Below are positions 49,924 to 57,817 of a stretch of 64,000 nt of DNA, piece by piece. Position 1 is the stretch's first letter. Every line of letters starts with the position of its first letter. This DNA is from an uncultured Bdellovibrionales bacterium (lineage in GTDB: Bacteria > Bdellovibrionota > Bdellovibrionia > Bdellovibrionales > UBA1609). The position numbers and the translations under genes are program-made. Under the pieces are notes generated by a model that saw only the letters and a program-made list of their open reading frames with translations, searched no databases and was not told where the DNA came from. The DNA lies in NCBI GenBank assembly GCA_903833275.1, contig CAILEP010000016.1, positions 1 through 64,000 of the forward strand, read 5' to 3'.

Positions 49924-52900
49924 GTGGAATCCGGCTTTTCAGAAGAAGAACTGAATGAATTTAAAATAGAAGCCCTCGAGCTTCTCGACCTCGGCGAACA
50001 GGGGCTACTTGCTCTCGATAACCAAGGTAGCTATCGAGAAAATTTCGACGCCATCTTTCGTGCCTTTCATAGCATTAAGGGTGCCGCCGGGATGATGGAG
50101 CTTCTTGACCTACAGGCTCATATGCATCAACTCGAAAGCATTCTCATTCGAGTTAAAGACGCGCCTACCCTGCCAAGACATTTGGCCGATCTGTTCTTGC
50201 GCGGTATTGATGGCGCTCGCCTTATTCTCGAAGGTCAAAAAATTCAATTCGATTTCAACACAGACCCCGGGCACGTAGCGCCCATGCAAACCGCCCCCAT
50301 CGCCGATCAGGCGCCAGTGGCCGCGAGCCCAGTCGCGGCTATTGTGGCCGAAGTCGCTGTCGCGCCAACGCCTGAAACTGTCGCCCAAGCAAACGCCAAG
50401 AATGAAGAGACCATGCAAGATTTGCGTGAGTCATCGGCTGTTGAATTTTTCGCCGAATGCGACGAAATCAACACGCGCCTTGCCGCCGACTTCGAAATTC
50501 TAATCAAGAGCGGTTCAAGCCCTGAAATTATTGCCTCGATTTACCGCGATATCCATTCTCTAAAGGGTGGAGCGTTCTTAATGGGTTTCGGCGATATTGG
50601 CGACTTTGCGCACAATCTTGAGACTTGTCTCGATTACTTGCGCGAAACCAATGTGACCCCCAGCGGGCCCCTCATTGATGTGCTCTTTAAAAGTAATGAT
50701 TTGATCGAGCGAATGCTTAAGGCTGTGCAAAATCAAACTCATGAAGATTTCAAAAAAGAGGTGCATGCACTTGTGCCACTGCTCTCTTCGCTACTGATCG
50801 AAACCCCTATTTTATCTAAAATCACTCAAGGAGAACCAATGAGCACTTCACCCGCAGACACCGAAATTTCTGACGCCCCTCAACAACCGGTGGCGACGAA
50901 CGCTGCCCCGCCAGCCGCCCCTGCCGCTGATGTGCATTCTGATGGCGACAAAGCCGACGCCGGCAATAGCACTATTCGCGTACCCGTTGGGCTGCTTGAT
51001 AAACTTATGACCCTCGTGGGTGAAATGGTTCTCGTCCGCAACCAAGTGATTCAATATTCGAATCAAAGCGACGATCTCGACTTTCTAAATCTAAGCCAGC
51101 GATTGAACGTCGTGACCGGCGAAATTCAAGGCGAGATGATGAAAACTCGCATGCAACCCATTGGTAATATTTTGGGTAAATTTCAGAGAGTTGTTCGCGA
51201 TCTTTCTCGCGAGCTTAAGAAAAAAATCGACCTTCAAATTGAAGGTAGCGAAACTGAGTTAGATAAAACTCTTCTTGAAGCCGTAAAAGACCCGCTGACC
51301 CATATTATTCGTAATTCATGCGACCACGGAGTTGAAACCCCCGAAGTTCGACGCGCGGCGGGCAAACCCGAAGGCGGCACCATTCGCGTTCGCGCCTTTC
51401 ACGAAGGTGGCCAGGTGATCGTTGAGATCGCTGATGACGGTAAAGGTCTACACCGAGATAAATTGGTAGCAAAAGCCCTTGAACGAAATTTGATCTCGAA
51501 AGAGAAAGCCGCCTCAATGAGTGATCGCGATGCGATGAATTTAATTTTTGCCGCTGGCTTTTCGACTGCCGCACAAATTACTAACGTTTCAGGCCGCGGT
51601 GTCGGGATGGATGTTGTCAGAAGCAATATCGATCGCATCGGTGGCACCGTCGAACTCGACAGCGTGCAAGGCAAAGGGACGACGATTCGCTTAAAGATCC
51701 CACTCACATTGGCGATTGTACCTGCCATGATCATTCGCAGTGGCGAAGATCGTTACGCGATCCCGCAAATTAAACTCGCTGAACTCGTTCGCGTAGAAAA
51801 AGGCGCCACCGACGGGCAAATTGAGTATTTGCAAGGCCAGCCGGTATTTAGACTTCGAGGCAATCTGCTACCTCTTCTTGATCTAAAAAAGGTGCTTCAA
51901 TTCAAAGACCATGACACCAAGAAATTTGTTGAAAACGCCGACGCCGTCAATATCATCGTGCTTTATTCTGAACGCCAATCGTTTGGTTTGATCGTCGATG
52001 AAATTCAAGACACGGCTGACATAGTCGTCAAACCTCTCACCCGCTTTTTGAAATCACTTGCGGTGTACTCGGGCGCCACTGTTCTCGGTGATGGCTCGGT
52101 CGCACTCATTCTTGATATCGCCGGCATTGCCGCTCAAAATCTATCGACCAGCCAAAGCGAAGATGCGGCTGCCAACCACAGCGCGCGCTCAAATGACGGA
52201 GCCTCTGCAATGGAAGAATCTCAAGAGTTTTTACTTTTCAGACTCAACTCACCGACCAAGCACGCCGTTTTCTTGGGCTATGTACACCGGCTCGAAGAAT
52301 TCAAGCGCAGCGCAATTGAGGTTTCGGGGGCCCAGCGGGTTGTACGCTATCGTGATGCAATCTTGCCAATCTATTCACTCAATGATGTTCTGAAGTACGA
52401 AAGCGACTCGAAGAATCTCAACGACATCGTACCGGTTATTGTCACCCAAAAGGGCTCGCAGTATTTCGGCATCGAGGTAAATGAAATTCTTGATGTCTTC
52501 GAAACAAGCGCCGACATCGACGCCTCGATCAGCGATCGCGAAGGCCTCATCGGCAATATCGTCTCTGACAATGAAGTGGTTGTCGTCGTTGACCCACACC
52601 ACTGCGTGCCGCAAAAACGCAATGTGAGTGTCGTGCCGGCCGTAAGGCAGTTTGAAGCTTCAGCTATGGGCGCACCAGTGGCCATGCACGCTCAGGCTCA
52701 ACATCAGCAAGCCCCACAAGAAGGCTACGGCTTTTCGCACTCGAAACGCTTATTATTTGCCGAAGACACCGCGTTCTTCAGAAAGCATGTCTCAGGAGTT
52801 CTTTCTCGTTCTGGTTACGAAGTGACCTTAGCGAGAAATGGCGAAGAGGCTTTGGCGATACTAGAAAATCGCGGCGGAAATTACTTCGAAGCGGTTCTTT

Positions 52901-53151
52901 CAGATATCGAAATGCCAAAAATGAATGGTTATGAGCTTGCCGCCAGCATCCGCAAAGATGCGCGCTTTAAGCATATGAAAGTGATTGCGCTCACGACCAA
53001 GGCCTCCCCGAAAGATCGAGAGAAGGGCCTTGAATCTGGTTTCTCGGCCTATCTAGAGAAGTTAAACGCAGAAGAGCTGCTCAACACCCTTGAGGCACTA
53101 ACACCAACGTCAAATAAGTCAGCGGCAATCGCTGAAAAGGCGGCCGTATGA
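49924..53151 (+). CDS. cheA: Hybrid chemotaxis histidine kinase CheA with two HPt domains and a receiver
   Basis: The GTG at 49924 follows AGGAAGG. The 1075-residue product has HPt1 (His49 in 'AFHSIKGAAG'), HPt2 (His211 in 'DIHSLKGGAF'), the dimerisation helix pair ('LMTLVGEMVLVRNQV', about 355), the ATPase domain ('HIIRNSCDHGVE', about 455; 'SGRGVGMDVV'), and a CheW-like domain (about 595-735). A second CheW-like domain (about 765-895) and a C-terminal receiver (Asp in 'VLSDIEMPKMNG', about 995) complete it. Lys in 'YLEKLNAE' matches the receiver. The receiver may act as phosphate sink or internal regulator. An internal SD-ATG at 50839 could yield a form without either HPt. Confidence 0.93.
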   Translation: MESGFSEEELNEFKIEALELLDLGEQGLLALDNQGSYRENFDAIFRAFHSIKGAAGMMELLDLQAHMHQLESILIRVKDAPTLPRHLADLFLRGIDGARLILEGQKIQFDFNTDPGHVAPMQTAPIADQAPVAASPVAAIVAEVAVAPTPETVAQANAKNEETMQDLRESSAVEFFAECDEINTRLAADFEILIKSGSSPEIIASIYRDIHSLKGGAFLMGFGDIGDFAHNLETCLDYLRETNVTPSGPLIDVLFKSNDLIERMLKAVQNQTHEDFKKEVHALVPLLSSLLIETPILSKITQGEPMSTSPADTEISDAPQQPVATNAAPPAAPAADVHSDGDKADAGNSTIRVPVGLLDKLMTLVGEMVLVRNQVIQYSNQSDDLDFLNLSQRLNVVTGEIQGEMMKTRMQPIGNILGKFQRVVRDLSRELKKKIDLQIEGSETELDKTLLEAVKDPLTHIIRNSCDHGVETPEVRRAAGKPEGGTIRVRAFHEGGQVIVEIADDGKGLHRDKLVAKALERNLISKEKAASMSDRDAMNLIFAAGFSTAAQITNVSGRGVGMDVVRSNIDRIGGTVELDSVQGKGTTIRLKIPLTLAIVPAMIIRSGEDRYAIPQIKLAELVRVEKGATDGQIEYLQGQPVFRLRGNLLPLLDLKKVLQFKDHDTKKFVENADAVNIIVLYSERQSFGLIVDEIQDTADIVVKPLTRFLKSLAVYSGATVLGDGSVALILDIAGIAAQNLSTSQSEDAAANHSARSNDGASAMEESQEFLLFRLNSPTKHAVFLGYVHRLEEFKRSAIEVSGAQRVVRYRDAILPIYSLNDVLKYESDSKNLNDIVPVIVTQKGSQYFGIEVNEILDVFETSADIDASISDREGLIGNIVSDNEVVVVVDPHHCVPQKRNVSVVPAVRQFEASAMGAPVAMHAQAQHQQAPQEGYGFSHSKRLLFAEDTAFFRKHVSGVLSRSGYEVTLARNGEEALAILENRGGNYFEAVLSDIEMPKMNGYELAASIRKDARFKHMKVIALTTKASPKDREKGLESGFSAYLEKLNAEELLNTLEALTPTSNKSAAIAEKAAV
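50828..50841 (+). promoter_or_regulatory. Internal ribosome-binding site and start inside cheA
   Basis: AAGGAG (50828-50833) is five bases before an in-frame ATG at 50839 (residue 306, MSTSPADTE). It lies between the second HPt and the dimerisation domain. Position and quality are those of a working translation start. Confidence 0.55.
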
Positions 53152-53615
53152 GTTCAATAAATTCACCAACTGCAAAAGCAGAGTCGAGCAAACAGTACGC
53201 TACGTTCTTAATTGACGATCGACTCTACGGCATTGATGTCATGGAGGTTCAAGAGGTCACCCAGGCCCTTATGCCCACCACCATTCGCTTAGCCCCCGAT
53301 TACGTAAAGGGCCTTATCAACCTACGCGGGCAGATCGTAACAGCGGTTGGCCTTCGTGAGCTCTTCGGCTTGCCCAAGTCGGTCGATGCCCAAAGCCATG
53401 CCTCTGTGGTCTGCCGCATTGACGGCAACCTCTTTTCGCTCTTAGTTGATCGCATTGGCGATGTCGTCGAAGTGTCACCCCGAGATTTCGAAGCGACTCC
53501 GAGCACTATAGACAATGGTCTAGGTAAATTTATGTCGGGAGTTTACAAAACCGCAGGCTCGATATTAAGCGTACTTAACATTGCATCAATTTCGACAGAG
53601 TTGAACGCTAAATGA
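53148..53615 (+). CDS. cheW: Chemotaxis coupling protein CheW
   Basis: The 155-residue protein is one CheW domain: 'YATFLIDDRLYGIDVMEVQEV', 'VKGLINLRGQIVTAVGLRELFGL' and 'LVDRIGDVVEVSPRDFEATP'. It links CheA to chemoreceptors in the array. Its ATG overlaps the cheA stop as ATGA. The conserved Arg in LINLRGQIV, which contacts receptor tips and CheA, is present. It closes the operon; about 90 bases of non-coding sequence follow before the OmpR-type regulator. Confidence 0.93.
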   Translation: MSSINSPTAKAESSKQYATFLIDDRLYGIDVMEVQEVTQALMPTTIRLAPDYVKGLINLRGQIVTAVGLRELFGLPKSVDAQSHASVVCRIDGNLFSLLVDRIGDVVEVSPRDFEATPSTIDNGLGKFMSGVYKTAGSILSVLNIASISTELNAK

Positions 53616-53693
53616 CAGTGATGCCATTAACACATTCTTAATATTGGCGGCGCGCTAAAATTGCCGAAGCCATTGCACTTAAAATTCTTCATC

Positions 53694-53715
53694 GTTACCA
53701 TATCGAAATGGTAAC
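53694..53715 (+). promoter_or_regulatory. Inverted repeat overlapping the regulator start codon
   Basis: GTTACCAT (53694-53701), ATCGAA spacer, ATGGTAAC (53708-53715): a perfect 8-base inverted repeat whose right half contains the ATG of the OmpR-type gene. No SD is visible. It could be an operator for autoregulation or an mRNA hairpin that hides the start. Confidence 0.5.
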
Positions 53716-54445
53716 CGACTCAAAGATAGATCAAGCAAAGACATCGCACCTAATTGCGCCACTGCAAGAAAAAACTCGTGTTCTCGTCATCGATGACGAG
53801 CCCGATATTCTTGAGTTGATCGTCGATTGCCTGTCTGACGAAAAGTTCGAACTTTTTCCGGTCTCTTCTGGTGACAATATTATTTCTGTTATTGAACGCT
53901 TCAAACCCGACGTGATTTTAACCGACAAAGTGATGCCGACCCTTTCGGGCGATGATGTGATTAAAAAAATCAGGCAGAGCGCGCTTTATTCGATGACCCC
54001 TATTTTTGTTATAACTGGGCAAACCGGCGAGACTGAAAAAATCGGCACCTTTGAGATCGGCGCAGACGACTATTTGACCAAGCCCTTTTCGCCGGGCGAA
54101 TTGAAGGCCCGGGTTATGGCGCTAGCACGCCGAACAAAAAGAACAACTAGCCCCGTTCGGCCAATAGACAACTCGCCACTTAAAATCGATACCGCGGCCC
54201 ACAGAGTGAGCGTAAACGAAGCCGAAATCGCACTGACCCTAACTGAATTTAAAATTCTTGAAATTCTTCAGCAGAAAGTCACCCACACTGTTTCGCGTGA
54301 TGAGCTTCTAAAGCATGCACTGGGTTCGCAGTTCGTATCAGGCCGAACCATTGATGTGCACATCACGGCTCTACGCCGCAAGCTTGGCACCTACGGCAAG
54401 AATATTATTACAGTTCGCGGCGTCGGCTACCGGCTCGAGTCGTAA
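53708..54445 (+). CDS. OmpR/PhoB-family response regulator
   Basis: The receiver domain (about 23-137) has 'VLVIDDEPDILEL', Asp in 'VILTDKVMPTLSG', 'FVITGQTGETE' and Lys in 'YLTKPFSPGEL'. The winged-helix DNA-binding domain (about 150-243) has 'LTLTEFKILEIL', 'VSRDELLKHALG', 'RTIDVHITALRRKLG' and 'ITVRGVGYRL'. It is a transcription factor for a two-component pathway. No kinase gene adjoins it; a hybrid or orphan kinase may act on it. The ATG has no SD and sits inside an inverted repeat. Confidence 0.9.
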   Translation: MVTDSKIDQAKTSHLIAPLQEKTRVLVIDDEPDILELIVDCLSDEKFELFPVSSGDNIISVIERFKPDVILTDKVMPTLSGDDVIKKIRQSALYSMTPIFVITGQTGETEKIGTFEIGADDYLTKPFSPGELKARVMALARRTKRTTSPVRPIDNSPLKIDTAAHRVSVNEAEIALTLTEFKILEILQQKVTHTVSRDELLKHALGSQFVSGRTIDVHITALRRKLGTYGKNIITVRGVGYRLES

Positions 54446-54449
54446 TCGC

Positions 54450-54476
54450 CTCGAGCTTTTTTTCTCGAGCTTTTTT
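54450..54476 (+). terminator. Rho-independent terminator of the OmpR-type gene
   Basis: CTCGAG (54450-54455) pairs with CTCGAG (54464-54469) across a T-rich loop, followed by CTTTTTT. It sits between the converging ends of two response regulator genes, the stop at 54445 and the stop at 54478. Confidence 0.6.
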
Positions 54477-54477
54477 C

Positions 54478-55011
54478 TTAAGCTTTCTTTTTAAAGACTT
54501 CCATCTCGATACGCATGCGAGCCATAACTTTTTGGTATTTTTTGGCTTTAACGATTTCGTCGGCCGGCAAGCTGCTGCTGCCATAGACCCGATCAATCTG
54601 ACTTTCAGCCTTGCGCTGAAGCAAACCGAGGCTCAAAGCGCGAGTCATCACTTTAAAAACTTCATCTGTGTTAAAAGGCTTGTCTAAAAAATCAGTCGCA
54701 TCCAGCCGAATAGCTTCAATCATCGTTTGCTTATCGCCATAGCCAGTTACGATCACAAACGGAGTCAAATAGCCCATGCCACGAATTTCAGCTAAAAGTT
54801 GCAAGCCCGTCATATTTGGCATCTTGACGTCTGAAACAACCGCGTCGATCACTCCTGTTTTCACAATGGCGAGGGCCTCTACACCGTTGCTGGCAGTTTT
54901 GATTTTCGCGCCCAAAGGGGCCAGACAATCAACCATCACTTCGACAATACCCGGCTCGTCATCGACCACTAAAATTGTGCCATCTGCAAAATTTAATTCT
55001 GCTTTATCCAT
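54478..55011 (-). CDS. Response regulator with helical C-terminus
   Basis: From the ATG at 55011 (GGGG eight bases upstream) the product has 177 residues. The receiver domain has 'ILVVDDEPGIVEV', Asp in 'AVVSDVKMPNMTG', 'FVIVTGYGDKQTM' and Lys in 'FLDKPFNTDEV'. The last 55 residues are helical and basic (VKAKKYQKVMARMRIEMEVFKKKA), with no DNA-binding motif recognised. It may act by protein contact. The kinase partner is not encoded next to it. Confidence 0.85.
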   Translation of the reverse strand: MDKAELNFADGTILVVDDEPGIVEVMVDCLAPLGAKIKTASNGVEALAIVKTGVIDAVVSDVKMPNMTGLQLLAEIRGMGYLTPFVIVTGYGDKQTMIEAIRLDATDFLDKPFNTDEVFKVMTRALSLGLLQRKAESQIDRVYGSSSLPADEIVKAKKYQKVMARMRIEMEVFKKKA

Positions 55012-55187
55012 ATTGAACCCCACTACAACAATAAAATTATGACCCAAAAATCAAACAGTTCAAGCGAACTCGCTGGTCGAAATACGAACTCGACCACCCG
55101 CTGGGGGCAGAGCTATGGCGCTTGAAGCACGGGGTTAACGATTCTTAACGAAACATGACGTTCGCCATGTCACCGGTTGAGATTGGG

Positions 55188-55220
55188 CAAAAAAAATCGC
55201 GCTGTACAACAGCGCGATTT
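55188..55220 (-). terminator. Rho-independent terminator of the zinc-ribbon gene
   Basis: AAATCGCGCTGT (55194-55205), ACA loop, ACAGCGCGATTT (55209-55220): a perfect 12-base stem. On the reverse strand it ends in a run of T from 55193 down. It lies 22 bases after the stop of the zinc-ribbon gene. Confidence 0.8.
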
Positions 55221-55242
55221 AAAGAAATCAGAATATTATTTA

Positions 55243-55428
55243 TTATCTAAGTTTCTTGCCACAATCGAAGCAGAAGAGATGCCGGTCTTTTCGTCGCACC
55301 GCATGTTTGGTTTCGTCACATCGAGATGTGACAGCGCCATTCACTTTCTCTCCACATTCAGGGCAAAAACGGATCGAAACTACGGCGCGGCCATGATTAA
55401 AGTTGCCGCACCTAACTCCAGCTGACAT
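55243..55428 (-). CDS. Small zinc-ribbon protein
   Basis: From the ATG at 55428 the product has 61 residues and starts MSAGVRCGNFNHGRAVVSI. Two Cys pairs, 'RFCPECGEKV' and 'FCFDCGKKL', flank a middle with Cys and His residues (SRCDETKHAV). This is a compact zinc-ribbon or treble-clef protein. GAGG lies eight bases before this ATG; the GTG two codons earlier overlaps the SD and is less likely. Such proteins may bind nucleic acid or partner proteins; the function is unknown. It is a single-gene unit with its own terminator. Confidence 0.65.
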   Translation of the reverse strand: MSAGVRCGNFNHGRAVVSIRFCPECGEKVNGAVTSRCDETKHAVRRKDRHLFCFDCGKKLR

Positions 55429-55477
55429 AGACACCTCAATTGGAGCGTTCTGTTGAGTAGCTTCTTGAACAGTCTTC

Positions 55478-55497
55478 TTGCGAAATTAATTTCGCAA
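55478..55497. repeat. 20-base perfect palindrome after the RRM gene
   Basis: TTGCGAAATT and AATTTCGCAA form a perfect palindrome eight bases after the RRM gene stop. No T-run follows on the reverse strand, so it is not a standard terminator; a 3' hairpin stabilising the transcript is one option. Confidence 0.5.
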
Positions 55498-55504
55498 AAA
55501 GATC

Positions 55505-55813
55505 TTAGTAACGGTCTCTGCCGCCGCCGCGAGAAAAACCGCCGCCGCCGCCACCAGTGCGGGGTTCTTGGGGTTTAGCTTCAGAAACATTAACTTGGCG
55601 ACCTTCGAAATCACGTCCGCCAACTTCTTGAATGCATTTTTGTGCTTCATCGGGGCTCGCCATTTCAACAAAAGCAAAACCTTTGCTGCGGCCAGTGTCA
55701 CGATCAGTGATAACTTTAGCTGATTCAACTGTGCCGTATTGGGCAAACAGCGAGCTAAGGCTTTCTGATGTTACCGAAAATGCTAGATTACCGACATATA
55801 ACTTCTTACCCAT
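55505..55813 (-). CDS. RRM-type RNA-binding protein with Gly/Arg tail
   Basis: The 102-residue protein is one RNA recognition motif (about 3-78). RNP2 is 'KLYVGNLAF' and RNP1 is 'SKGFAFVEM', with the aromatic residues that stack on RNA bases. The Gly/Arg-rich tail (PRTGGGGGGFSRGGGRDRY) is like the cyanobacterial Rbp proteins and eukaryotic glycine-rich RNA-binding proteins. An AGGAGG SD lies directly upstream, which predicts high expression. Likely an RNA chaperone for cold or stress. A perfect 20-base palindrome follows the stop. Confidence 0.88.
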   Translation of the reverse strand: MGKKLYVGNLAFSVTSESLSSLFAQYGTVESAKVITDRDTGRSKGFAFVEMASPDEAQKCIQEVGGRDFEGRQVNVSEAKPQEPRTGGGGGGFSRGGGRDRY

Positions 55814-56107
55814 AGAACCTCCTGAGGCTGGGGCCGCAAAGGAGGATGAACGAAATGCTCAAGAGCTCGAAGTGCGACAAAACGATTGGGCATAGACTAA
55901 CACGGATCGGCGCACCGCGTACAAATATTTGCGTTTTATTTTGAGACGCGCCCAATTCGATTGTGGTGGATTTCATCTCGAAAAGCAGAGTTTCTGAGAG
56001 CGAAAGATTGCCAATATTAAGGTTGGGCCGCGCTAAGTATTTTAATTCATTCCGCAGCACAAGCGTGCCGATAAATAAGTGAGTTATCACTCGCGTAGAA
56101 AGGCCCA
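55814..56107. other. Intergenic region between the RRM gene and the receiver gene
   Basis: A 294-base divergent promoter region. GCCGATAA (56067-56074) matches the sigma-28 -10 consensus, but the required TAAA 15 bases upstream reads CATT. AGTGA-GTTA-TCACT (56078-56091) is a small hairpin in the leader of the receiver gene. No ORF is supported. Confidence 0.35.
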
Positions 56108-56485
56108 ATGCTCAAAGGTAAAGTTGTTCTTATTTTAGAAGATGACAGCGAAATGCGAAGCATTTTTAAAGAAGAGCTAACGGCTGTTGGCGCAGAAGTG
56201 CTCGAGGCTCCGAACGGAGTTGTCGGGTTTCAGATGATTAAGTCGTTTAATGTAGACATCGTCGTATCGGACCTAAATATGCCCGATGGCGACGGCCTCG
56301 AATTTTGTCGCAAAGTGAAAGCGCTACCTGGCAAGAAACCAAAAATTCTTCTATGCTCGGGGCAGGTCGGTCTCAACGCGACCATGATGCAAAAAGCAGG
56401 CGCGACCAGATTCATTTTCAAGCCGTTCGATATGCTCGTTCTTATTAAGACGATCGCGGTTGCCCTGCGAGATGAAGCCGCTTAA
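56108..56485 (+). CDS. Single-domain response regulator
   Basis: The 125-residue receiver has 'VVLILEDDSEMRSIF', Asp in 'IVVSDLNMPDGDGLEF', 'LLCSGQVGLNATMM' with Ser instead of Thr at the switch position, and Lys in 'FIFKPFDMLVL'. No output domain is present. It may serve as a CheY for the nearby chemotaxis operon, which lacks its own cheY, but it lies about 3 kb away and has its own promoter. AGAAAGG precedes the ATG. The 3' end overlaps dinB by four bases. Confidence 0.87.
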   Translation: MLKGKVVLILEDDSEMRSIFKEELTAVGAEVLEAPNGVVGFQMIKSFNVDIVVSDLNMPDGDGLEFCRKVKALPGKKPKILLCSGQVGLNATMMQKAGATRFIFKPFDMLVLIKTIAVALRDEAA

Positions 56486-57612
56486 ATATCCAGTGTCAGT
56501 TGTGCCGAAGCCGGCTCGGTTTTTTTTGTCGCCAGGCGAACGCCGATACCAATCAGTCGCACCGGTTTATTACCTCGAGCAAATGCCACCGCCAGCAGTT
56601 CTCGGAAAGCTTCAATTGACGGGGTCTTGAATTGATTTGTCTCAACTGTCGTTTGCTTGAAATCATGAAACTTTAATTTCACCACCAGCGCCTTGATAAT
56701 TTCGGGCTCCTGAATTGCCTTAGCCATTCTCCGAGTAAAGTCTTCGAAGATTTCGGGCAGCTGGGCCTGACAGGCGGCCACAGTTTCAAGATCTTTATCG
56801 AAGGTGGTTTCAACGCTCAGTGATTTACGCTCACCCTCGTCTGAGACTTCGCGAATATCAAGCCCACGGCAAAGATCGTAAAGGCGTACTCCCCACGAGC
56901 CGAATTTGTGCTGCAACTTTTCAATAGGCCAGGTTTGCAAATCGGCGCAGGTAAAAAGCCCAAGATCGTGCATTTTCGCCGCGGTCACTTTGCCGACGCC
57001 CGGAATTTTTTCGACCTTGAGTTGCCGCACGAATTTTTCAACCATTGGCGGGGCAACCGTAAACTGCCCGTTCGGCTTTCGCCAATCGCTCGCCACCTTG
57101 GCTAAAAACTTATTTGGAGCAACGCCGGCCGAAGCCGTCAATTTGGTTTCAGCGAAAATCTTTTGCCTAATGGCGCGTGCAATTTCGGTAGCGACCCCGC
57201 CAAATGCCGGGCTATCGGTAACATCTAAATAGGCTTCGTCGAGCGACAGGGGCTCGATCTGCTCCGAAAACGATCGCATTATCTCTTGCACTCGCCGACT
57301 TTCGACACGGTATTTTTCGAAATTCACCGGAAGTAAAATAAGACTCGGGCAGAGTTTAACGGCTCGCGCGCTTGGCATTGCCGAGCGCAAGCCGAATTTT
57401 CGTGCTTCGTAACTAGCGGTGGTGAGAACTCCACGCTGATCGGCTCGCCCGCCAACGGCCACAGGTTTACCGCGAAGCTCGGGGTTATCGCGAATTTCAA
57501 CTGCCGCGTAGAAACAATCCATATCAATGTGGATAATTTTGCGCCCGCGCGTTGGCGCCGCCGATGTGGCGACTTCAGTTGGTTGCTTTAGATCAATTGG
57601 GGTCGATGACAT
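56482..57612 (-). CDS. dinB: DNA polymerase IV (Y-family)
   Basis: The 376-residue protein has the Y-family catalytic motifs: 'IIHIDMDCFYAAVEIRDNPELRG' (first Asp, then the steric-gate region) and 'PLSLDEAYLDVT' (Asp-Glu pair). 'TASAGVAPNKFLAKVASDW' and the helix-hairpin-helix segment 'VEKIPGVGKVTAAKM' also match DinB. The C-terminus reads AQLTLDI, close to the QLxLF beta-clamp-binding motif. It performs translesion synthesis past damaged bases. No LexA-type operator is obvious just upstream. A short N-terminal extension (about 25 residues) precedes the usual start. Confidence 0.92.
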   Translation of the reverse strand: MSSTPIDLKQPTEVATSAAPTRGRKIIHIDMDCFYAAVEIRDNPELRGKPVAVGGRADQRGVLTTASYEARKFGLRSAMPSARAVKLCPSLILLPVNFEKYRVESRRVQEIMRSFSEQIEPLSLDEAYLDVTDSPAFGGVATEIARAIRQKIFAETKLTASAGVAPNKFLAKVASDWRKPNGQFTVAPPMVEKFVRQLKVEKIPGVGKVTAAKMHDLGLFTCADLQTWPIEKLQHKFGSWGVRLYDLCRGLDIREVSDEGERKSLSVETTFDKDLETVAACQAQLPEIFEDFTRRMAKAIQEPEIIKALVVKLKFHDFKQTTVETNQFKTPSIEAFRELLAVAFARGNKPVRLIGIGVRLATKKTEPASAQLTLDI

Positions 57613-57722
57613 CGACTGCAGCGTAACACATTAGGCGCAATCAATTACCGCTAGGCGGCTTAGCGTCAAAAAAAAATACTCCGCCGGCGTAAATTAAGCC
57701 CCGATGGGCAGACAAAAAGACC

Positions 57723-57744
57723 AAAAGTTACGGCGTACCTTTTT
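57723..57744 (-). repeat. 22-base hairpin repeat, copy 2
   Basis: Identical on the reverse strand to the hairpin at 11502-11523 (begins AAAAAGGTACGCC), including the single G-A mismatch in the stem. It lies between divergent genes, 74 bases before the start at 57818, so it is not at a gene end and cannot act as a simple terminator for a neighbouring gene. It may be one copy of a genome-wide small repeat. Confidence 0.6.
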
Positions 57745-57817
57745 GCTTGCCTTTCAAATAAGCCGTGTGCTTCGATTGTGGCTCAACGGTTACTAAACCA
57801 AATACAGGGAGGATCTC

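Noticed and set aside
57723-57744. Terminator of dinB or of the secreted protein gene
   Set aside because: It lies upstream of both starts in a divergent gap, so it cannot end either transcript.
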